Numbered from the stretch's first letter, positions 7,894 to 18,461 are shown. The stretch: 45,521 nt of DNA from Elusimicrobiota bacterium (GCA_016234365.1 JACRER010000081.1:1-45521); one strand, 5' to 3'. The notes: generated from the letters alone by a model not told the origin. Numbers and translations: made by a program.

Positions 7894-9150
7894 CTAGGCT
7901 TTAACCCTCGAGGCGTCCACCCCGAGGTCCTTTAATTTATGCTCCAGCTTCTCGTAGCCGCGGTCTATGTGGTAGATGCGCCGGATCAGCGTCTTGCCTT
8001 TGGCGGCGGCGGCGGCCACCACCATGGCGGCGCCGGCGCGGATATCCGAGCACATCACCGGCGCGCCCAAGAGCTGCGGCACGCCGCGCACCACGGCCTT
8101 CTGGCCGGTCACGGTGATATCGGCGCCCATGCGCACCAGCTCCGGCGCGTGCATGAAGCGGTTCTCGAAAATATGTTCGTGCACCTCGCTGACGCCGTTG
8201 GCGCGGGCCATGAACACCATCCACGGCGCCTGCAGGTCCGTCGGAAAACCGGGGTGGGGTTTGGTGACCACGCTCACCGGCCGCGGCCGGCCGGCCGTGG
8301 CGATCACCTCCATGGAATCCTTGAAGCAGTTTATCTTTACGCCGGCCTTCTGCATAGCCTTTATCAGCGCGGTCAGCGTCTTGGGCGCGGTGTTGAGCAG
8401 GCGCACGCGCCCGCCGGCGGCCGCGCACAGCAGCATGAACGTGCCGGTCTCTATGCGGTCGGGCATCACGGTATGCTTCAGGCCCTTAAGCTTGGCGGCG
8501 CCGGTCACCTTTATGGTCGGGGAGCCGGCCCCTTCCACTTTGGCGCCCATTTTGTTGAGCGCGGCGGCCAGGTCTTCTATCTCGGGCTCGCGCGCGCAGT
8601 TCTCCAGCACCGTCGTGCCTTCTATGAGCGCCGCGCACATCATCAGGTTCTCGGTGGCGCCTACGCTGGGAAAGCGGAACTTCACGCGGCCGGCTTTCAG
8701 CTTTTTGGCGGAAAGGATCACGTCGCCTTTTTCGTACGAAACCTGCGCGCCCAGTTTTTTAAAGCCTTCGAGGTGGATGTCTATGGGCCGCATGCCTATG
8801 GAACAGCCGCCGGGCAGGGAGAAGCGGGCCTTCTTGAAGCGGGCCAGCAGCGGGCCCGCCGCCAGCACCGAGGCGCGCATCTTGCGCACCAGGTCGTAAG
8901 GCGCGTGCAGCTTCAGCGCGGTATGCTCTTCCGCCACAAAGTTGCCGTAGCCGTAAAAGCAGTTCTTACCGAGATAGTTCAAAAGTTCGAAACTGGATTT
9001 TATATCCATCAGTTCCGGCACGTTCTTGATCTCGGACTTCTCCCTGGTCAGCAGCGTCGCGAAAAGTATGGGCAGCGCAGCGTTCTTGGAACCGCTTATC
9101 ATCGCCTGTCCCGCCAGCGGCTTGCCGCCGCGGATTATCAAATTATCCAT
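7894..9150 (-). CDS. murA: UDP-N-acetylglucosamine 1-carboxyvinyltransferase
   Basis: The 418-residue product has the normal MurA length. Cys116 in PGGCSIGMRPIDIHLEGF is the active-site cysteine that is attacked by fosfomycin in sensitive enzymes. The N-terminal SGSKNAALPILFATLL and the late GFPTDLQAP stretch match the enolpyruvyl transferase fold. The enzyme transfers enolpyruvate from PEP to UDP-GlcNAc, the first committed step of peptidoglycan synthesis. Its start overlaps the prmC stop by eight bases. Only one murA is visible in the window. Confidence 0.93.
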   Translation of the reverse strand: MDNLIIRGGKPLAGQAMISGSKNAALPILFATLLTREKSEIKNVPELMDIKSSFELLNYLGKNCFYGYGNFVAEEHTALKLHAPYDLVRKMRASVLAAGPLLARFKKARFSLPGGCSIGMRPIDIHLEGFKKLGAQVSYEKGDVILSAKKLKAGRVKFRFPSVGATENLMMCAALIEGTTVLENCAREPEIEDLAAALNKMGAKVEGAGSPTIKVTGAAKLKGLKHTVMPDRIETGTFMLLCAAAGGRVRLLNTAPKTLTALIKAMQKAGVKINCFKDSMEVIATAGRPRPVSVVTKPHPGFPTDLQAPWMVFMARANGVSEVHEHIFENRFMHAPELVRMGADITVTGQKAVVRGVPQLLGAPVMCSDIRAGAAMVVAAAAAKGKTLIRRIYHIDRGYEKLEHKLKDLGVDASRVKA

Positions 9151-9962
9151 GGATTCTCCCGTAGAGGAAACGTTCTATCCCGCTCAAGTCCTTGAAAGCC
9201 TTCTTTTCGGCCCAGGCCTTATCCGGCATGGCCCGCATCAAAACCCTGGTCTGCTCTTCGCCCAGTTCCATGATCAGCGCGCCGCCTTTCTTGAGCCTCG
9301 CCGGGGCAAGCCGCACCAGCATGCGCGCCACGTCCAGCCCGTCGGCGCCGCCGTCCAGGGCCAGGCGCGGCTCGCTGAGCACCTCCGGCGCCAGGCCGGG
9401 TATCACCCTGGTGGGTATGTACGGCGGGTTGGAAACTATCAGGTCGAACTTTGCGCGTATGGGCGTCAGCGTTACGGCCCGGACGAATTTTACGCGGTCC
9501 GCCAGCCCCAGCAGTTGGGCGTTCTCCCTGGAACAGGCCAGCGCGCGCGCGGAGGCCTCCGCCGCCGTGAGCCGCAGGCCCGGGAATTTTTTGGCCAGCC
9601 ACAGGCCGATGGCTCCGGACCCGGCGCCGTAATCCATGGCCACGAGGGGCTCTTTGCGGGTTTTAAGGAAATCGGCGGCATGGCCCGCCAGCTCTTCGGT
9701 TTCCGGGCGCGGCACCAGCACGCGGCCGTCCACTTTAATTTTTATGTCCATGAACGGCTGCCAGCCGGTTATGTAGGCCAACGGCAGGCCGGTTTCCTTT
9801 AGGGCCAGGTAGCGTTCGAATTTTTTCAGGGCAGCAGGCGGCACGGGCAGGTCCGGGTCGGCCAGCAGGCTCAGGCGCTCCACGCCCAGCGCGTCGGCCA
9901 GCAGCCACTGGGCGTTGGGCCCCGGCTCGTCCACGCCGCGCTCCGCCAGGCGGCGGGCCGCT

Positions 9963-9988
<26 letters not shown>
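9143..9988 (-). CDS. prmC: Peptide chain release factor N5-glutamine methyltransferase
   Basis: The 281-residue product has an N-terminal helical domain, the linker [13 protein letters not shown]-binding motif [10 protein letters not shown] at residues 119-128 and the glutamine-binding NPPY at 187-190. PrmC methylates the glutamine of the GGQ motif of release factors. It follows prfA, its substrate gene, with a 26-base overlap, the same arrangement as in many bacteria. The overlap argues for coupled translation of enzyme and substrate. Confidence 0.93.
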
Positions 9989-11036
<1,048 letters not shown>

Positions 11037-11042
11037 AGGTAT

Positions 11043-11135
11043 GGGGACGTTCTTAACTATTGGACTATTTTAAAATCGTATTGGGAATGACACAGAATGA
11101 TTAGGGTAAATAGTCCAATAGTTAAGAACGTCCCC
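11043..11135. repeat. AT-rich MITE/REP-like element with 28-bp perfect inverted repeats
   Basis: Arms at 11043-11070 and 11108-11135 are perfectly complementary over 28 bases (beginning GGGGACGTTCTTAACTATTG) and enclose 37 bases of AT-rich sequence without an open reading frame. Composition is far from that of the neighbours. It sits inside the rpmE-prfA gap, after the rpmE terminator and six bases before the prfA start. Size and form fit a non-autonomous element. From memory, ends like GGGGACGTTCTT occur near REP-associated tyrosine transposase genes in environmental bacteria, but I cannot confirm this here. Confidence 0.8.
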
Positions 11136-11174
11136 TAAAATAAAAAGCAGGCGCTCCCGTAAGGGAACGCCTGC
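11136..11174 (-). terminator. Rho-independent terminator after rpmE
   Basis: On the minus strand a 12-bp stem (GCAGGCGTTCCC with GGGAGCGCCTGC, one G-U pair) with a TTAC loop is followed by TTTTTATTTT. It starts 14 bases after the rpmE stop codon, so prfA and the genes after it need either read-through or their own promoter. Confidence 0.85.
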
Positions 11175-11187
11175 CTTCGGGGACGCG

Positions 11188-11559
11188 CTACTTCGTCTCG
11201 GCTTTGGGCGCGGCCTTGGGGGCGGCCGCTTTCGGGGCGGCGGCCTTCTCGTCCTTCTTGGCCACGGTGGCGGCGGAGGAGAGCTTGCGCTTCACGGTGT
11301 GGCGCGGGGTAACGGCCTTCACGGCCAGCTTCTTCACCTTGCGCTCCACCATCTTGCCGCCGGTAGCGGCGAACTTGGTGTTGAATTTTTCCACGCGGCC
11401 GGCGGTATCCAGCAGCTTCTGCTTGCCGGTGTAGAACGGGTGGCAGGCGGCGCATATTTCAACCTTGATGGAAGGCTTCACGGAGCGCGTCTTGAAGGCG
11501 TTGCCGCAGACGCAGGTGACCTCGCAGAGGTTGTAGTGGGGGTGTATGTCGTTTTTCAT
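11188..11559 (-). CDS. rpmE: Ribosomal protein bL31 with long Ala/Lys/Pro tail
   Basis: Residues about 1-70 match bL31 ([22 protein letters not shown], then [15 protein letters not shown]). The cysteines at CEVTCVC and CAAC are of the zinc-binding C+ type. The protein is 123 residues, while bL31 is usually 65-90. The extra part begins near [12 protein letters not shown] and ends in a low-complexity repeat of AAPKA units, probably disordered and able to contact rRNA. GAGGA precedes the start. It lies between the M23 peptidase and prfA, within the widespread rho-rpmE-prfA neighbourhood. Confidence 0.92.
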   Translation of the reverse strand: MKNDIHPHYNLCEVTCVCGNAFKTRSVKPSIKVEICAACHPFYTGKQKLLDTAGRVEKFNTKFAATGGKMVERKVKKLAVKAVTPRHTVKRKLSSAATVAKKDEKAAAPKAAAPKAAPKAETK

Positions 11560-11605
11560 GGTCGTATCCTCGTTAAAGTGTGAAGGTATATTATAGCATA
11601 TCCGC

Positions 11606-12532
11606 TTATTTCTTGCCGATCTTGGCCAGGGGGTTCACGGACTTGCCGGACGGGGTGATGATCTCGAAATGCAGGTGCGGGCCGGTGGACATGCCGGTGG
11701 AACCCACCTTGCCCAGCAGCGTTTTGGACTTCTGCACGGTGTCGCCCACCTTCACTTCCGTCTCGGAAAGGTGCCCGTAGCGGCACATGGAGCCGTCCTT
11801 GTGCTTTACTTCCACCACGTTGCCGTAGCCGCCCTTCCAGCCGGAGTAGGTGACCGTGCCGGAACGCGACGGGAACACCGGCGTGCCCAGCGGCATGGGG
11901 ATGTCGCAGCCGTTATGGAAGATCCTGCGCTTGAGGATAGGATGGTAGCGGGAGCCGAAACGCGAACTTATGCGCCCGAAACTGCGCAGGGGCATGCGGT
12001 AAGTGTCCAGGTCTATGTAGACGGACGGCAGGTACACGCGGTCGCCTTTCTTGAATTTGTAGTTTATCAGCAGGGCCGAAGGCGGCAGGCCGTTATCCTC
12101 CACTATCTCCGCCTTGAACTGTTTGAAGTCCCGCCCCTTGCCAAGGTAGCGGCGGGCGATACCGTCCAGCGACTCGCCGGGAGTGAAGACTTCGTAAAGC
12201 AGGCCTTTGCCGTTGTGCACGCGGATGTAGCCGCCGCGCGACAGGAAAATGAACTCGTTGGAATTGGTGCTCTGCAGCGAGCGGATGTCCGTGCCGTAAG
12301 AGGACGCTATGGAGCGGATATCCTCCCCCTTCTGCACCTTATGCCGCGCGTGGATAAGGCGCGGGATAAGGCGGAAAGCCTCCGGCGGCGGCTCGGAAGG
12401 CCCGGCCGGAGTGAGCACCGAGAAGCGGGAATAATAGAAAGGCGAGACCGGCGGCCCGCCGGCGCCTGAGAGGGCGGCGGCCCCAAGAAGGACCGCCGCA
12501 CCCAGCGCCAGTTTGCCGCGCAGCCCCTCCAT
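11606..12532 (-). CDS. Secreted LysM-M23 family peptidoglycan endopeptidase
   Basis: The 308-residue product has an N-terminal hydrophobic signal segment, a LysM-like region at about residues 64-107 ([19 protein letters not shown]) and a second LysM-like stretch ([20 protein letters not shown]) reaching to about 170. The M23 domain follows at about 185-300. Its metal and catalytic residues are present: His206 and Asp210 in HNGCD, and His286 and His288 in HLHFE. Such enzymes cut peptide cross-links in the periplasm; alternatively some act as amidase activators, but those lack the metal ligands seen here. The start overlaps the rho stop (TAATG), so translation is coupled. Confidence 0.85.
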   Translation of the reverse strand: MEGLRGKLALGAAVLLGAAALSGAGGPPVSPFYYSRFSVLTPAGPSEPPPEAFRLIPRLIHARHKVQKGEDIRSIASSYGTDIRSLQSTNSNEFIFLSRGGYIRVHNGKGLLYEVFTPGESLDGIARRYLGKGRDFKQFKAEIVEDNGLPPSALLINYKFKKGDRVYLPSVYIDLDTYRMPLRSFGRISSRFGSRYHPILKRRIFHNGCDIPMPLGTPVFPSRSGTVTYSGWKGGYGNVVEVKHKDGSMCRYGHLSETEVKVGDTVQKSKTLLGKVGSTGMSTGPHLHFEIITPSGKSVNPLAKIGKK

Positions 12533-14052
12533 TACCGGCCGGAGCCCATCTCCATGGACTTCAGGAAGTCCTTGTTGGATTTGGTGGAATTGAGCTTGGA
12601 GATCAGCAGTTCCATCGAATCGATGGGCGACAGCGGCGCCAGCACCTTGCGCAGGATCCAGACCTTGTTCAGCTCGTCGTCGGTCATCAGCAGCTCTTCC
12701 TTGCGGGTGGAGGTACGGTTGATGTCGATGGCGGGGAAGACGCGGCGGTCGGCCAGCTTGCGTTCGAGGTAAATTTCCGAGTTGCCGGTACCCTTGAATT
12801 CTTCGAAGATCACGTCGTCCATGCGGCTGCCGGTCTCCACCAGCGCGGTGGCGATAATGGTGAGCGACCCGCCTTCCTCTATATTGCGGGCGGCGCCGAA
12901 GAAACGCTTGGGGCGCTGCAGCGAGGTGGATTCCAGACCGCCGGAGAGCACGCGGCCCGACGACGGGGACACGGTGTTGTAGGCGCGCGCCAGGCGCGTT
13001 ATCGAGTCCAGCAGCACCACCACGTCCTTGCCCATCTCGGTCATGCGCTTGGCCTTCTCCAGCACGATCTCGGCCACCTGCACGTGGCGGTCGGCCGGCT
13101 CGTCGAAGGTGGAAGCCAGCACTTCGCCCTTCACGGAGCGCTTCATGTCGGTGACTTCCTCGGGGCGCTCGTCGATGAGCAGCACTATCAGCTCTATCTC
13201 GGGGTGGTTGGTGGCCAGGGAATTGGCGAAGCGCTGCAGGATCATGGTCTTGCCGGTCTTGGGCGCGGCCACGATAAGCTGGCGCTGGCCTTTGCCCACC
13301 GGGACGATGAGGTCGATCACGCGGCCGGTCATTTCGTTCTTGGCCGTTTCCAGGTTGAAGCGCTTATTGGGGTGCAGCGGCGTCAGGTTGTCGAACAGCG
13401 GGCGGTGGGTGATCTTCTCTATCTCAGTGCCGTTGACGGTCTTTACCTGCAGCAGCGCGAAGAAGCGCTCGCCGTCCTTGGGCGGGCGGATGGTACCGTT
13501 GACGTAGTCGCCTTTGCGCAGGCCCAGCTTCTTGATCTGCGACGGAGAAACGTAAATATCCTCGTGGCTGGACAGGTAATTGTATTCCTGCGAGCGCAGG
13601 AAGCCGAAGCCGTCCGGCAGCACTTCCAGCACGCCCTCGCCTTGCGCCACGCCGTTGGCCTTGGCCTGGGCTTCCATGATCTTGCCTATAAGTTCCTGCT
13701 TGCGCAGGGAGGCCACGCCTTCCATATTGAACTGCTCGGCGATCTTTACGAGCTCGGCCACGGTCATTTTGGTCATGCCCGCGACGTCCATCTTGGGAAG
13801 GTTGGGATTCTGCTGCTGACCCTGCCCCTGGCCCGGGTTGGGCTGCCTGTTATCGTTCATTTTCTGGTTTCCCCTTGAGTCCTGCTGAGAGCCGTTGCCG
13901 TTACCGTTGCCCGGTCCCCGCCTCGGTCCGTTATTGTGATTGCCGCCGTGATTATTGTGGTTCCGCTGAAAATCTTCTCGCCGCCCTCCGCCGTTCTGGC
14001 CGTCCTGCGTCGCGGCTCTCGGGTTCCTGTCGTCCTGTTGTTGGTCGTTCAT
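12532..14052 (-). CDS. rho: Transcription termination factor Rho with Asn/Gln/Gly-rich N-terminal extension
   Basis: The 506-residue product has a Rho N-terminal helical domain at about 95-135 ([21 protein letters not shown]), a cold-shock-like RNA-binding domain at about 136-205 ([16 protein letters not shown]), Walker A APKTGKT near 263-269 and Walker [17 protein letters not shown] near 344-359. It is the hexameric RNA translocase that ends transcription. Residues 1-87 are low-complexity Asn, Gly, Gln and Arg with runs such as NGNGNG, a disordered segment absent from E. coli Rho. An internal ATG at 13860 (Met65, MNDNRQ) has AAGGGG ten bases upstream and could give a shorter form. The first ATG overlaps coaE by four bases. 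Confidence 0.95.
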   Translation of the reverse strand: MNDQQQDDRNPRAATQDGQNGGGRREDFQRNHNNHGGNHNNGPRRGPGNGNGNGSQQDSRGNQKMNDNRQPNPGQGQGQQQNPNLPKMDVAGMTKMTVAELVKIAEQFNMEGVASLRKQELIGKIMEAQAKANGVAQGEGVLEVLPDGFGFLRSQEYNYLSSHEDIYVSPSQIKKLGLRKGDYVNGTIRPPKDGERFFALLQVKTVNGTEIEKITHRPLFDNLTPLHPNKRFNLETAKNEMTGRVIDLIVPVGKGQRQLIVAAPKTGKTMILQRFANSLATNHPEIELIVLLIDERPEEVTDMKRSVKGEVLASTFDEPADRHVQVAEIVLEKAKRMTEMGKDVVVLLDSITRLARAYNTVSPSSGRVLSGGLESTSLQRPKRFFGAARNIEEGGSLTIIATALVETGSRMDDVIFEEFKGTGNSEIYLERKLADRRVFPAIDINRTSTRKEELLMTDDELNKVWILRKVLAPLSPIDSMELLISKLNSTKSNKDFLKSMEMGSGR

Positions 14053-14672
14053 CGTTTTTTTCCCTTCTCGAGTCCCTTCAGGAACCCGCAGATAAATTTT
14101 ATCTTTTCCCCCAGCTCGCGCGGCCTGCCCGCGTTCTCCAGCACCACACCGGCCCTGCGGTACTTTTCCGCGGCCGGCAACTGCGCTTTAACGCGCTTGC
14201 CGTACTCGGCCCGGCTCCAGCCCCTCTCCAGGGCCCTGGCCGCCAGCGTTCTGGCCGGCGCCGACAAACACACTGTGAACGTAAAACACTCTTCGAGACC
14301 CGCTTCAAAGAGCAGGGGCGTCTCGACAACCGCTATTTTTTTCTGGGAGCTGGTTATTAAGGAGTGAATTCTTCCGAGGATCCGCGGGTGCAGCAAGGCT
14401 TCAAGCCATTTCCGTTTCGCCGGTGAGCCGAAAACCTCGGCCGCCAGCTTCTTTTTGTCCAGTTTTCCGTTTGTGAGAATTTTACCGGGGCTAAACTTCC
14501 CTAATATTCTATTATAGCAGGCCGGTTCTGTCAATAAGGAAGCGGAAACCGCGTCCGCGGAAAGCCCCAAAGCCCCTTCCTTAATAAAGAGCCCCAGCGC
14601 CAGGCTCTTGCCTGAGGCGATGGGGCCTGTCAGGCCTATCACGGTCTTGCCGGGAACTTTCAGGTCTTTCAA
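14049..14672 (-). CDS. coaE: Dephospho-CoA kinase
   Basis: The 207-residue product has the P-loop GPIASGKS at 16-23 and the CoaE segments [10 protein letters not shown] and [16 protein letters not shown], where the acidic residues near the substrate are expected. It phosphorylates dephospho-CoA to CoA, the last step of the pathway. It overlaps the rhomboid gene upstream and rho downstream by four bases each, so all three should be translated as a unit. Confidence 0.9.
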   Translation of the reverse strand: MKDLKVPGKTVIGLTGPIASGKSLALGLFIKEGALGLSADAVSASLLTEPACYNRILGKFSPGKILTNGKLDKKKLAAEVFGSPAKRKWLEALLHPRILGRIHSLITSSQKKIAVVETPLLFEAGLEECFTFTVCLSAPARTLAARALERGWSRAEYGKRVKAQLPAAEKYRRAGVVLENAGRPRELGEKIKFICGFLKGLEKGKKR

Positions 14673-15418
14673 GCGCGCCCCCCCCGCCGTTTGGCAAAAG
14701 CGTCCAGTTTTGCAAGTTCGGCGCGGCTCAGGGCCGCCTGGCCTTTCCTGGAAACCTTCTCGAGCAGGGCGTCCACCTCGGCCCGTTCCAGCTGCTCCGG
14801 ATCGGGTTCAAAGCGCGCCGGGCGTTCGCGCCAGCGCCGCTCCAGCCAGAGCCAGGCCACCCCGGCCGCCAGCCCCCCCAGGTGAGTCACATTGGAAATG
14901 CCGGAACCGGGCCGCGCCAGCGTCAGCGCGAACTCCATGGCGCCCAGCAGCAGCGCCATTGTGCGGGCGCTCATGGGGAACAGGAAATAGAAATAGACCG
15001 TGGCCTCCGGATTCAGGAACGCGAAGGCCCCCAGCAGGCCGAAGACGGCCCCCGAAGCGCCCACCACCGGGGTCAGCGAGCCGTGGTTCCAGCCTGCCGT
15101 GACGGCCGCCGCGGCCAGGCCGCAGCCCAGGAAGTACAGCAGGAACTTCCGCGTTCCCATTTCCGGCTCCAGCAGGCGGCCCAGCATCCACAGCATGAAG
15201 GCGTTAAAAAGAAAGTGCCAGAAACTGGCGTGGATGAAAATATAAGTTACACCCTGCCACAGCCAGAACTGGTGCGCGAACAGGTAGGGCACCAGCCCCA
15301 GCGTAAGGTTGACGCGCAGGCCCAAGAGCAGTTCCGCCAGCCAGCCGGCGAAAGACAGCCCCACCAGCCAGCGCGTGGCCGCCGGCAGGTCGCGCAGCGG
15401 CGCGGCGTCAAGGCGCAT
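14669..15418 (-). CDS. Rhomboid-family intramembrane serine protease
   Basis: The 249-residue product has six or seven membrane helices. The catalytic serine is Ser122 in GASGAVFGLLGAF and the histidine is His179 in NVTHLGGLAAG. The HASFWHFLFNAFMLWMLGR stretch matches the conserved second helix. The C-terminal 50 residues are soluble, charged and helical. Rhomboids cleave helices within the membrane; the substrate is unknown. The polA stop lies 11 bases inside this gene. Confidence 0.88.
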   Translation of the reverse strand: MRLDAAPLRDLPAATRWLVGLSFAGWLAELLLGLRVNLTLGLVPYLFAHQFWLWQGVTYIFIHASFWHFLFNAFMLWMLGRLLEPEMGTRKFLLYFLGCGLAAAAVTAGWNHGSLTPVVGASGAVFGLLGAFAFLNPEATVYFYFLFPMSARTMALLLGAMEFALTLARPGSGISNVTHLGGLAAGVAWLWLERRWRERPARFEPDPEQLERAEVDALLEKVSRKGQAALSRAELAKLDAFAKRRGGRA

Positions 15419-17990
15419 ATTTCACCATATCCCGCCAGTTGGCCCCGGTCTTCAGCTCTACCGTAAGCGGCACGGCCAGCTGGTACGCGCCTTCCATCTC
15501 CTTTTTTATCAGGAGGGCCGCGTCGCGCAGGGCGGCCTTCTTAACCTCGAAGACAAGTTCGTCGTGCACCTGCAGCAGCATAAAAACATCTCCGGAGCCC
15601 CTGAGCCGGCCAGCCAGGTTCACCATGGCTTTCTTTATCACTTCGGCGGAGCCGCCCTGTACCGGCGTGTTGATGGCCGCGCGCTCGGCAAAGCCGCGCA
15701 GGTGCGGGTTGGAAGCCGCCAGTTCCGGCAGCAGCCGGCGGCGGCCGGCGAAAGTAGCCACAAAGCCGGCCCGTTTAGCCTCCGCCACGGTGCGCTCGCT
15801 CCACTCCTTAACTCCGGGGCAGGCCTCGAAATAGTGTTTTATGTAGTTGGCGGCCTCGGTGCGGCTGATGCCCAGGTCCTGGCTCAGGCCCTGCGCCGTC
15901 TTGCCGTAGACGATGCCGAAATTGATGGCCTTGGCGGCGCGGCGCATCTCTGGCGTCACCAGCTGCGGAGCGCAGTGGAAGATCTCGGAGGCGGTGCGCA
16001 GGTGGATGTCCTCGCCGTTGCGGAAGGCCTCGGTAAAGCCCCTGTCACCGGAAAGGTGCGCCAGCACGCGCAGGTCTATCTGCGAGTAGTCCGCCGATAG
16101 CATCACAAAGCCTTCGGGCACGGTAAAGCACCTGCGCACCTGCAGGCCGGCCTCGGACCGCACCGGGATGTTCTGCAGGTTGGGTTTGGAACTGGAGAAC
16201 CGGCCGGTGGCCGTACCCAGCTGGTCGAAGGTGGTGTGCAGGCGCCCGTCGGCGCCGGTGGCGGCCAGCAGGTTATCCACGAAAGAGGATTTAAGCTTGG
16301 AGATCTCGCGGTACTCCAGCAGCCTCGGCACTACCGGGTGCGCGGCCTTTAAGAACTGCAGGGCTTCCTCGCCGGTGGAATAGCCGCCGTCCTTGTTCTT
16401 GAACTGTTTCTTCTGCGCCTCGCCCAGGCCCAGGTTGAGCTTCTCGTAAAGCAGAAAGCCCACCTGCTTGGGCGAGTTCAGGTTTATCTGCGCGCCGGTC
16501 AGGCGTTCCGATTCCGCCTGCAGCTCCTGCATTCTTTTCTCGAACTTCTCCGAGAGTTCGCCCAGCAGGGCGGTGTCCGCCGCGGTGCCGTGGCGCTCCA
16601 TGGCGTAGACCGCAGGCAGCAGCGGCAGCTCCAGCTCCCGGTAAACGCCGGTCATTCCGGCTTTTTCGAGTTCCCCCTCCAGCAGCTTCAGGAGGGCCGG
16701 CAGCGCCGCGCAGGCCTGCACCCGCTCGGCGTCGGAGGCGGGCAGCTGCATGGGCAGGCCCAGCCGTTCGAAAACGAGTTGCGGCAGTTCCGTGCCGCGT
16801 GAACCGCCGGCCAGCAGCGCCGCCGCCGCTTCCGCGTCGCCGAAATTTTCCGGCACGAACCCGGGCCCCAGGTCCAGAAGGCGCAGCGCCGACTTGAGAC
16901 CGAAAACGGCCTTGAAAACTTTCTTATCGCCCAGCAGCGCCGCCGCGGCCTCCGCCGGGCCAGCGTCCGCGCCATTCAGGCCCGGCCTCAACAGGCAAAC
17001 GCCGTCCGCGGAACCGATGGCCAGGCCGTCGGGGAACGCGGCAAAAGCTATTTCCTTCAGGCCGGCGCCTAACACCGCGGCCGCGTCTTTAAGCGGCGGC
17101 AGCTCCGCCGGCGCGGGCGCCGGGACCGCCGGGGCGTTGAGCGCCAGAAGTTCCTTGAACTCCAGCCGCCTGGCCATCTCCTCCAGTTCCGGCCCGCCTG
17201 GGACCGCGGGCTTGAAGATCTCCAGGCCTTCCTCCACCGGGGCGTCGCCGCCCAGCGCCACCAGCCGGCGCGACAGGCGCGCGTTCTCCATATCTTTGGC
17301 CACCTTGGCGAGCGCCTTGTCTTTCTCCACAAGCGCCGGGTCCGAAGCGGCGGCCAGGATCTTCTCGAGGGGGCCGTAGGCCTGAACCAGTTTAACGGCG
17401 CTCTTGGGCCCCACGCCGGCCACGCCGGGGACATTGTCCGAGGAATCCCCGACCAGCGCGAAATAATCCGGCAGCAGGGAAGGCGGCAGGCCGTATTTCT
17501 TCTCGACCGCCTCGGGCCCTGAAAAATCAGGCGAGGAACCGTCCCACATCTTCACTCTTTCGCCCACCAGCTGCGCCGCGTCCTTGTCTCCGGACACTAT
17601 CACGGCCTCAAGGCCTTCGCCCGCGGCGCGGCGGGCGATGGTGGCTATCAGGTCGTCCGCCTCGAACCCTTTAAGGTAAACGCCCTTCAGGCCCAGCGCC
17701 TTCACCAGGTCGCGCGCCGTGTTGAGCTGCGAGACCAGGCCCGGGTCCGTAGGCGGCCGGTTGGCCTTGTAGTCCGCGTACATCTCGTCGCGGAAAGTTC
17801 CGCCCTTGGAATCGAAGCAGACCGCCACGTAGTCCGGCCGGCGCTCGCGCAGGATCCTGAGCAGCAGCCGCATGAAGCCGAACAGCGCCCCGACTTCCTC
17901 CCCCTTGGACGTGGAGAACTTGGGCAGGGCGTGGTAGCTCCTGTGCAGGAACGCGTGAGCGTCTATTATAAAAACGCGCTTCGGGGTCAT
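15408..17990 (-). CDS. polA: DNA polymerase I with degenerate proofreading domain
   Basis: The 860-residue product has an N-terminal 5'-3' exonuclease (FEADDLIATIARRA, GDSSDNVPGVAGVGPKSA), a middle region of about 170 residues and the family A polymerase. The polymerase shows motif A DYSQIDLRVLAHLSGD, motif B RRAAKAINFGIVYGKT and motif C QVHDELVFEV. The middle region, at about 300-470, lacks the DxE and other acidic residues of a 3'-5' exonuclease, as in Taq polymerase, so proofreading should be absent. It works in Okazaki-fragment processing and repair. ATG at 17990 follows trxA and its terminator-like hairpin. Confidence 0.95.
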   Translation of the reverse strand: MTPKRVFIIDAHAFLHRSYHALPKFSTSKGEEVGALFGFMRLLLRILRERRPDYVAVCFDSKGGTFRDEMYADYKANRPPTDPGLVSQLNTARDLVKALGLKGVYLKGFEADDLIATIARRAAGEGLEAVIVSGDKDAAQLVGERVKMWDGSSPDFSGPEAVEKKYGLPPSLLPDYFALVGDSSDNVPGVAGVGPKSAVKLVQAYGPLEKILAAASDPALVEKDKALAKVAKDMENARLSRRLVALGGDAPVEEGLEIFKPAVPGGPELEEMARRLEFKELLALNAPAVPAPAPAELPPLKDAAAVLGAGLKEIAFAAFPDGLAIGSADGVCLLRPGLNGADAGPAEAAAALLGDKKVFKAVFGLKSALRLLDLGPGFVPENFGDAEAAAALLAGGSRGTELPQLVFERLGLPMQLPASDAERVQACAALPALLKLLEGELEKAGMTGVYRELELPLLPAVYAMERHGTAADTALLGELSEKFEKRMQELQAESERLTGAQINLNSPKQVGFLLYEKLNLGLGEAQKKQFKNKDGGYSTGEEALQFLKAAHPVVPRLLEYREISKLKSSFVDNLLAATGADGRLHTTFDQLGTATGRFSSSKPNLQNIPVRSEAGLQVRRCFTVPEGFVMLSADYSQIDLRVLAHLSGDRGFTEAFRNGEDIHLRTASEIFHCAPQLVTPEMRRAAKAINFGIVYGKTAQGLSQDLGISRTEAANYIKHYFEACPGVKEWSERTVAEAKRAGFVATFAGRRRLLPELAASNPHLRGFAERAAINTPVQGGSAEVIKKAMVNLAGRLRGSGDVFMLLQVHDELVFEVKKAALRDAALLIKKEMEGAYQLAVPLTVELKTGANWRDMVKYAP

Positions 17991-18010
17991 TTTAAGGGGC
18001 TGTTAAGGGA

Positions 18011-18044
18011 GAGGAAAAGTCCCGCCGCGGGCGTCCGCGGCGGG
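18011..18044 (-). terminator. Terminator-like hairpin after trxA
   Basis: A GC-rich stem (CCCGCCGCGG with CCGCGGCGGG, four-base loop) lies 14 bases after the trxA stop and is followed on the minus strand by ACTTTTCC. The U-run is short, so termination may be partial and polA may be reached by read-through. Confidence 0.6.
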
Positions 18045-18057
18045 GCCGGGGTCCGGC

Positions 18058-18384
18058 TCAGGCGAGCATCTCGTCGAGGTGCTTCTTGAGTTCTTCCTTG
18101 GGCTGCAGGCCCACCAGTTCGTGCGCCAGTTTGCCGCCCTTGAACAGCAGGATGGTCGGGATGGCGGAGATGCGGTAGGTGGAAGCCGTCTCCTGGTTCT
18201 CGTCGGTATTGAGCTTGCAGACCTTGATCTTGCCGGCGTACTCTTTGGCCAGTTCGTCTATGACCGGGCCGATCATGCGGCACGGGCCGCACCAGGGGGC
18301 CCAGAAATCAACCAGCACGGGGATGGGGCTTTTAACCACTTCCGCCTCGAAATTAGCGTCGGTTACCTGTAGTTCGTTTGACAT
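18058..18384 (-). CDS. trxA: Thioredoxin
   Basis: The 108-residue product has the classical active site WCGPC at 31-35 within [15 protein letters not shown] and the cis-proline stretch [10 protein letters not shown]. It reduces protein disulphides in the cytoplasm and is itself reduced by thioredoxin reductase, which is not in this window. AGGAGA lies nine bases before the ATG, and a promoter with TTGACT is seen upstream, so this gene is probably an independent unit. Confidence 0.95.
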   Translation of the reverse strand: MSNELQVTDANFEAEVVKSPIPVLVDFWAPWCGPCRMIGPVIDELAKEYAGKIKVCKLNTDENQETASTYRISAIPTILLFKGGKLAHELVGLQPKEELKKHLDEMLA

Positions 18385-18425
18385 TTTAGGCTTCTCCTGT
18401 TAGTTTGTTTAGCAGCAACAACTGT

Positions 18426-18456
18426 ACTATATTTAATTGCTCTCTCTGTAAGTCAA
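18426..18456 (-). promoter_or_regulatory. Sigma70-type promoter of trxA
   Basis: Minus-strand TTGACT (18456-18451) and TATAGT (18431-18426) are separated by 19 bases in AT-rich sequence; AAATAT closer to the -35 box gives a 16-base alternative. The predicted leader is about 35 bases and includes AGGAGA. Confidence 0.5.
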
Positions 18457-18461
18457 CGGAT

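Noticed and set aside
11560-11605. Riboswitch or L31 autoregulatory leader before rpmE
   Set aside because: Only 46 bases lie between the M23 peptidase and rpmE, with a normal GAGGA site and no stable fold.
13792-14052. Frameshift or sequencing error producing the low-complexity start of Rho
   Set aside because: The frame is continuous, starts with an ATGA overlap with coaE, and has a sensible Asn/Gln/Gly composition known from other Rho proteins.
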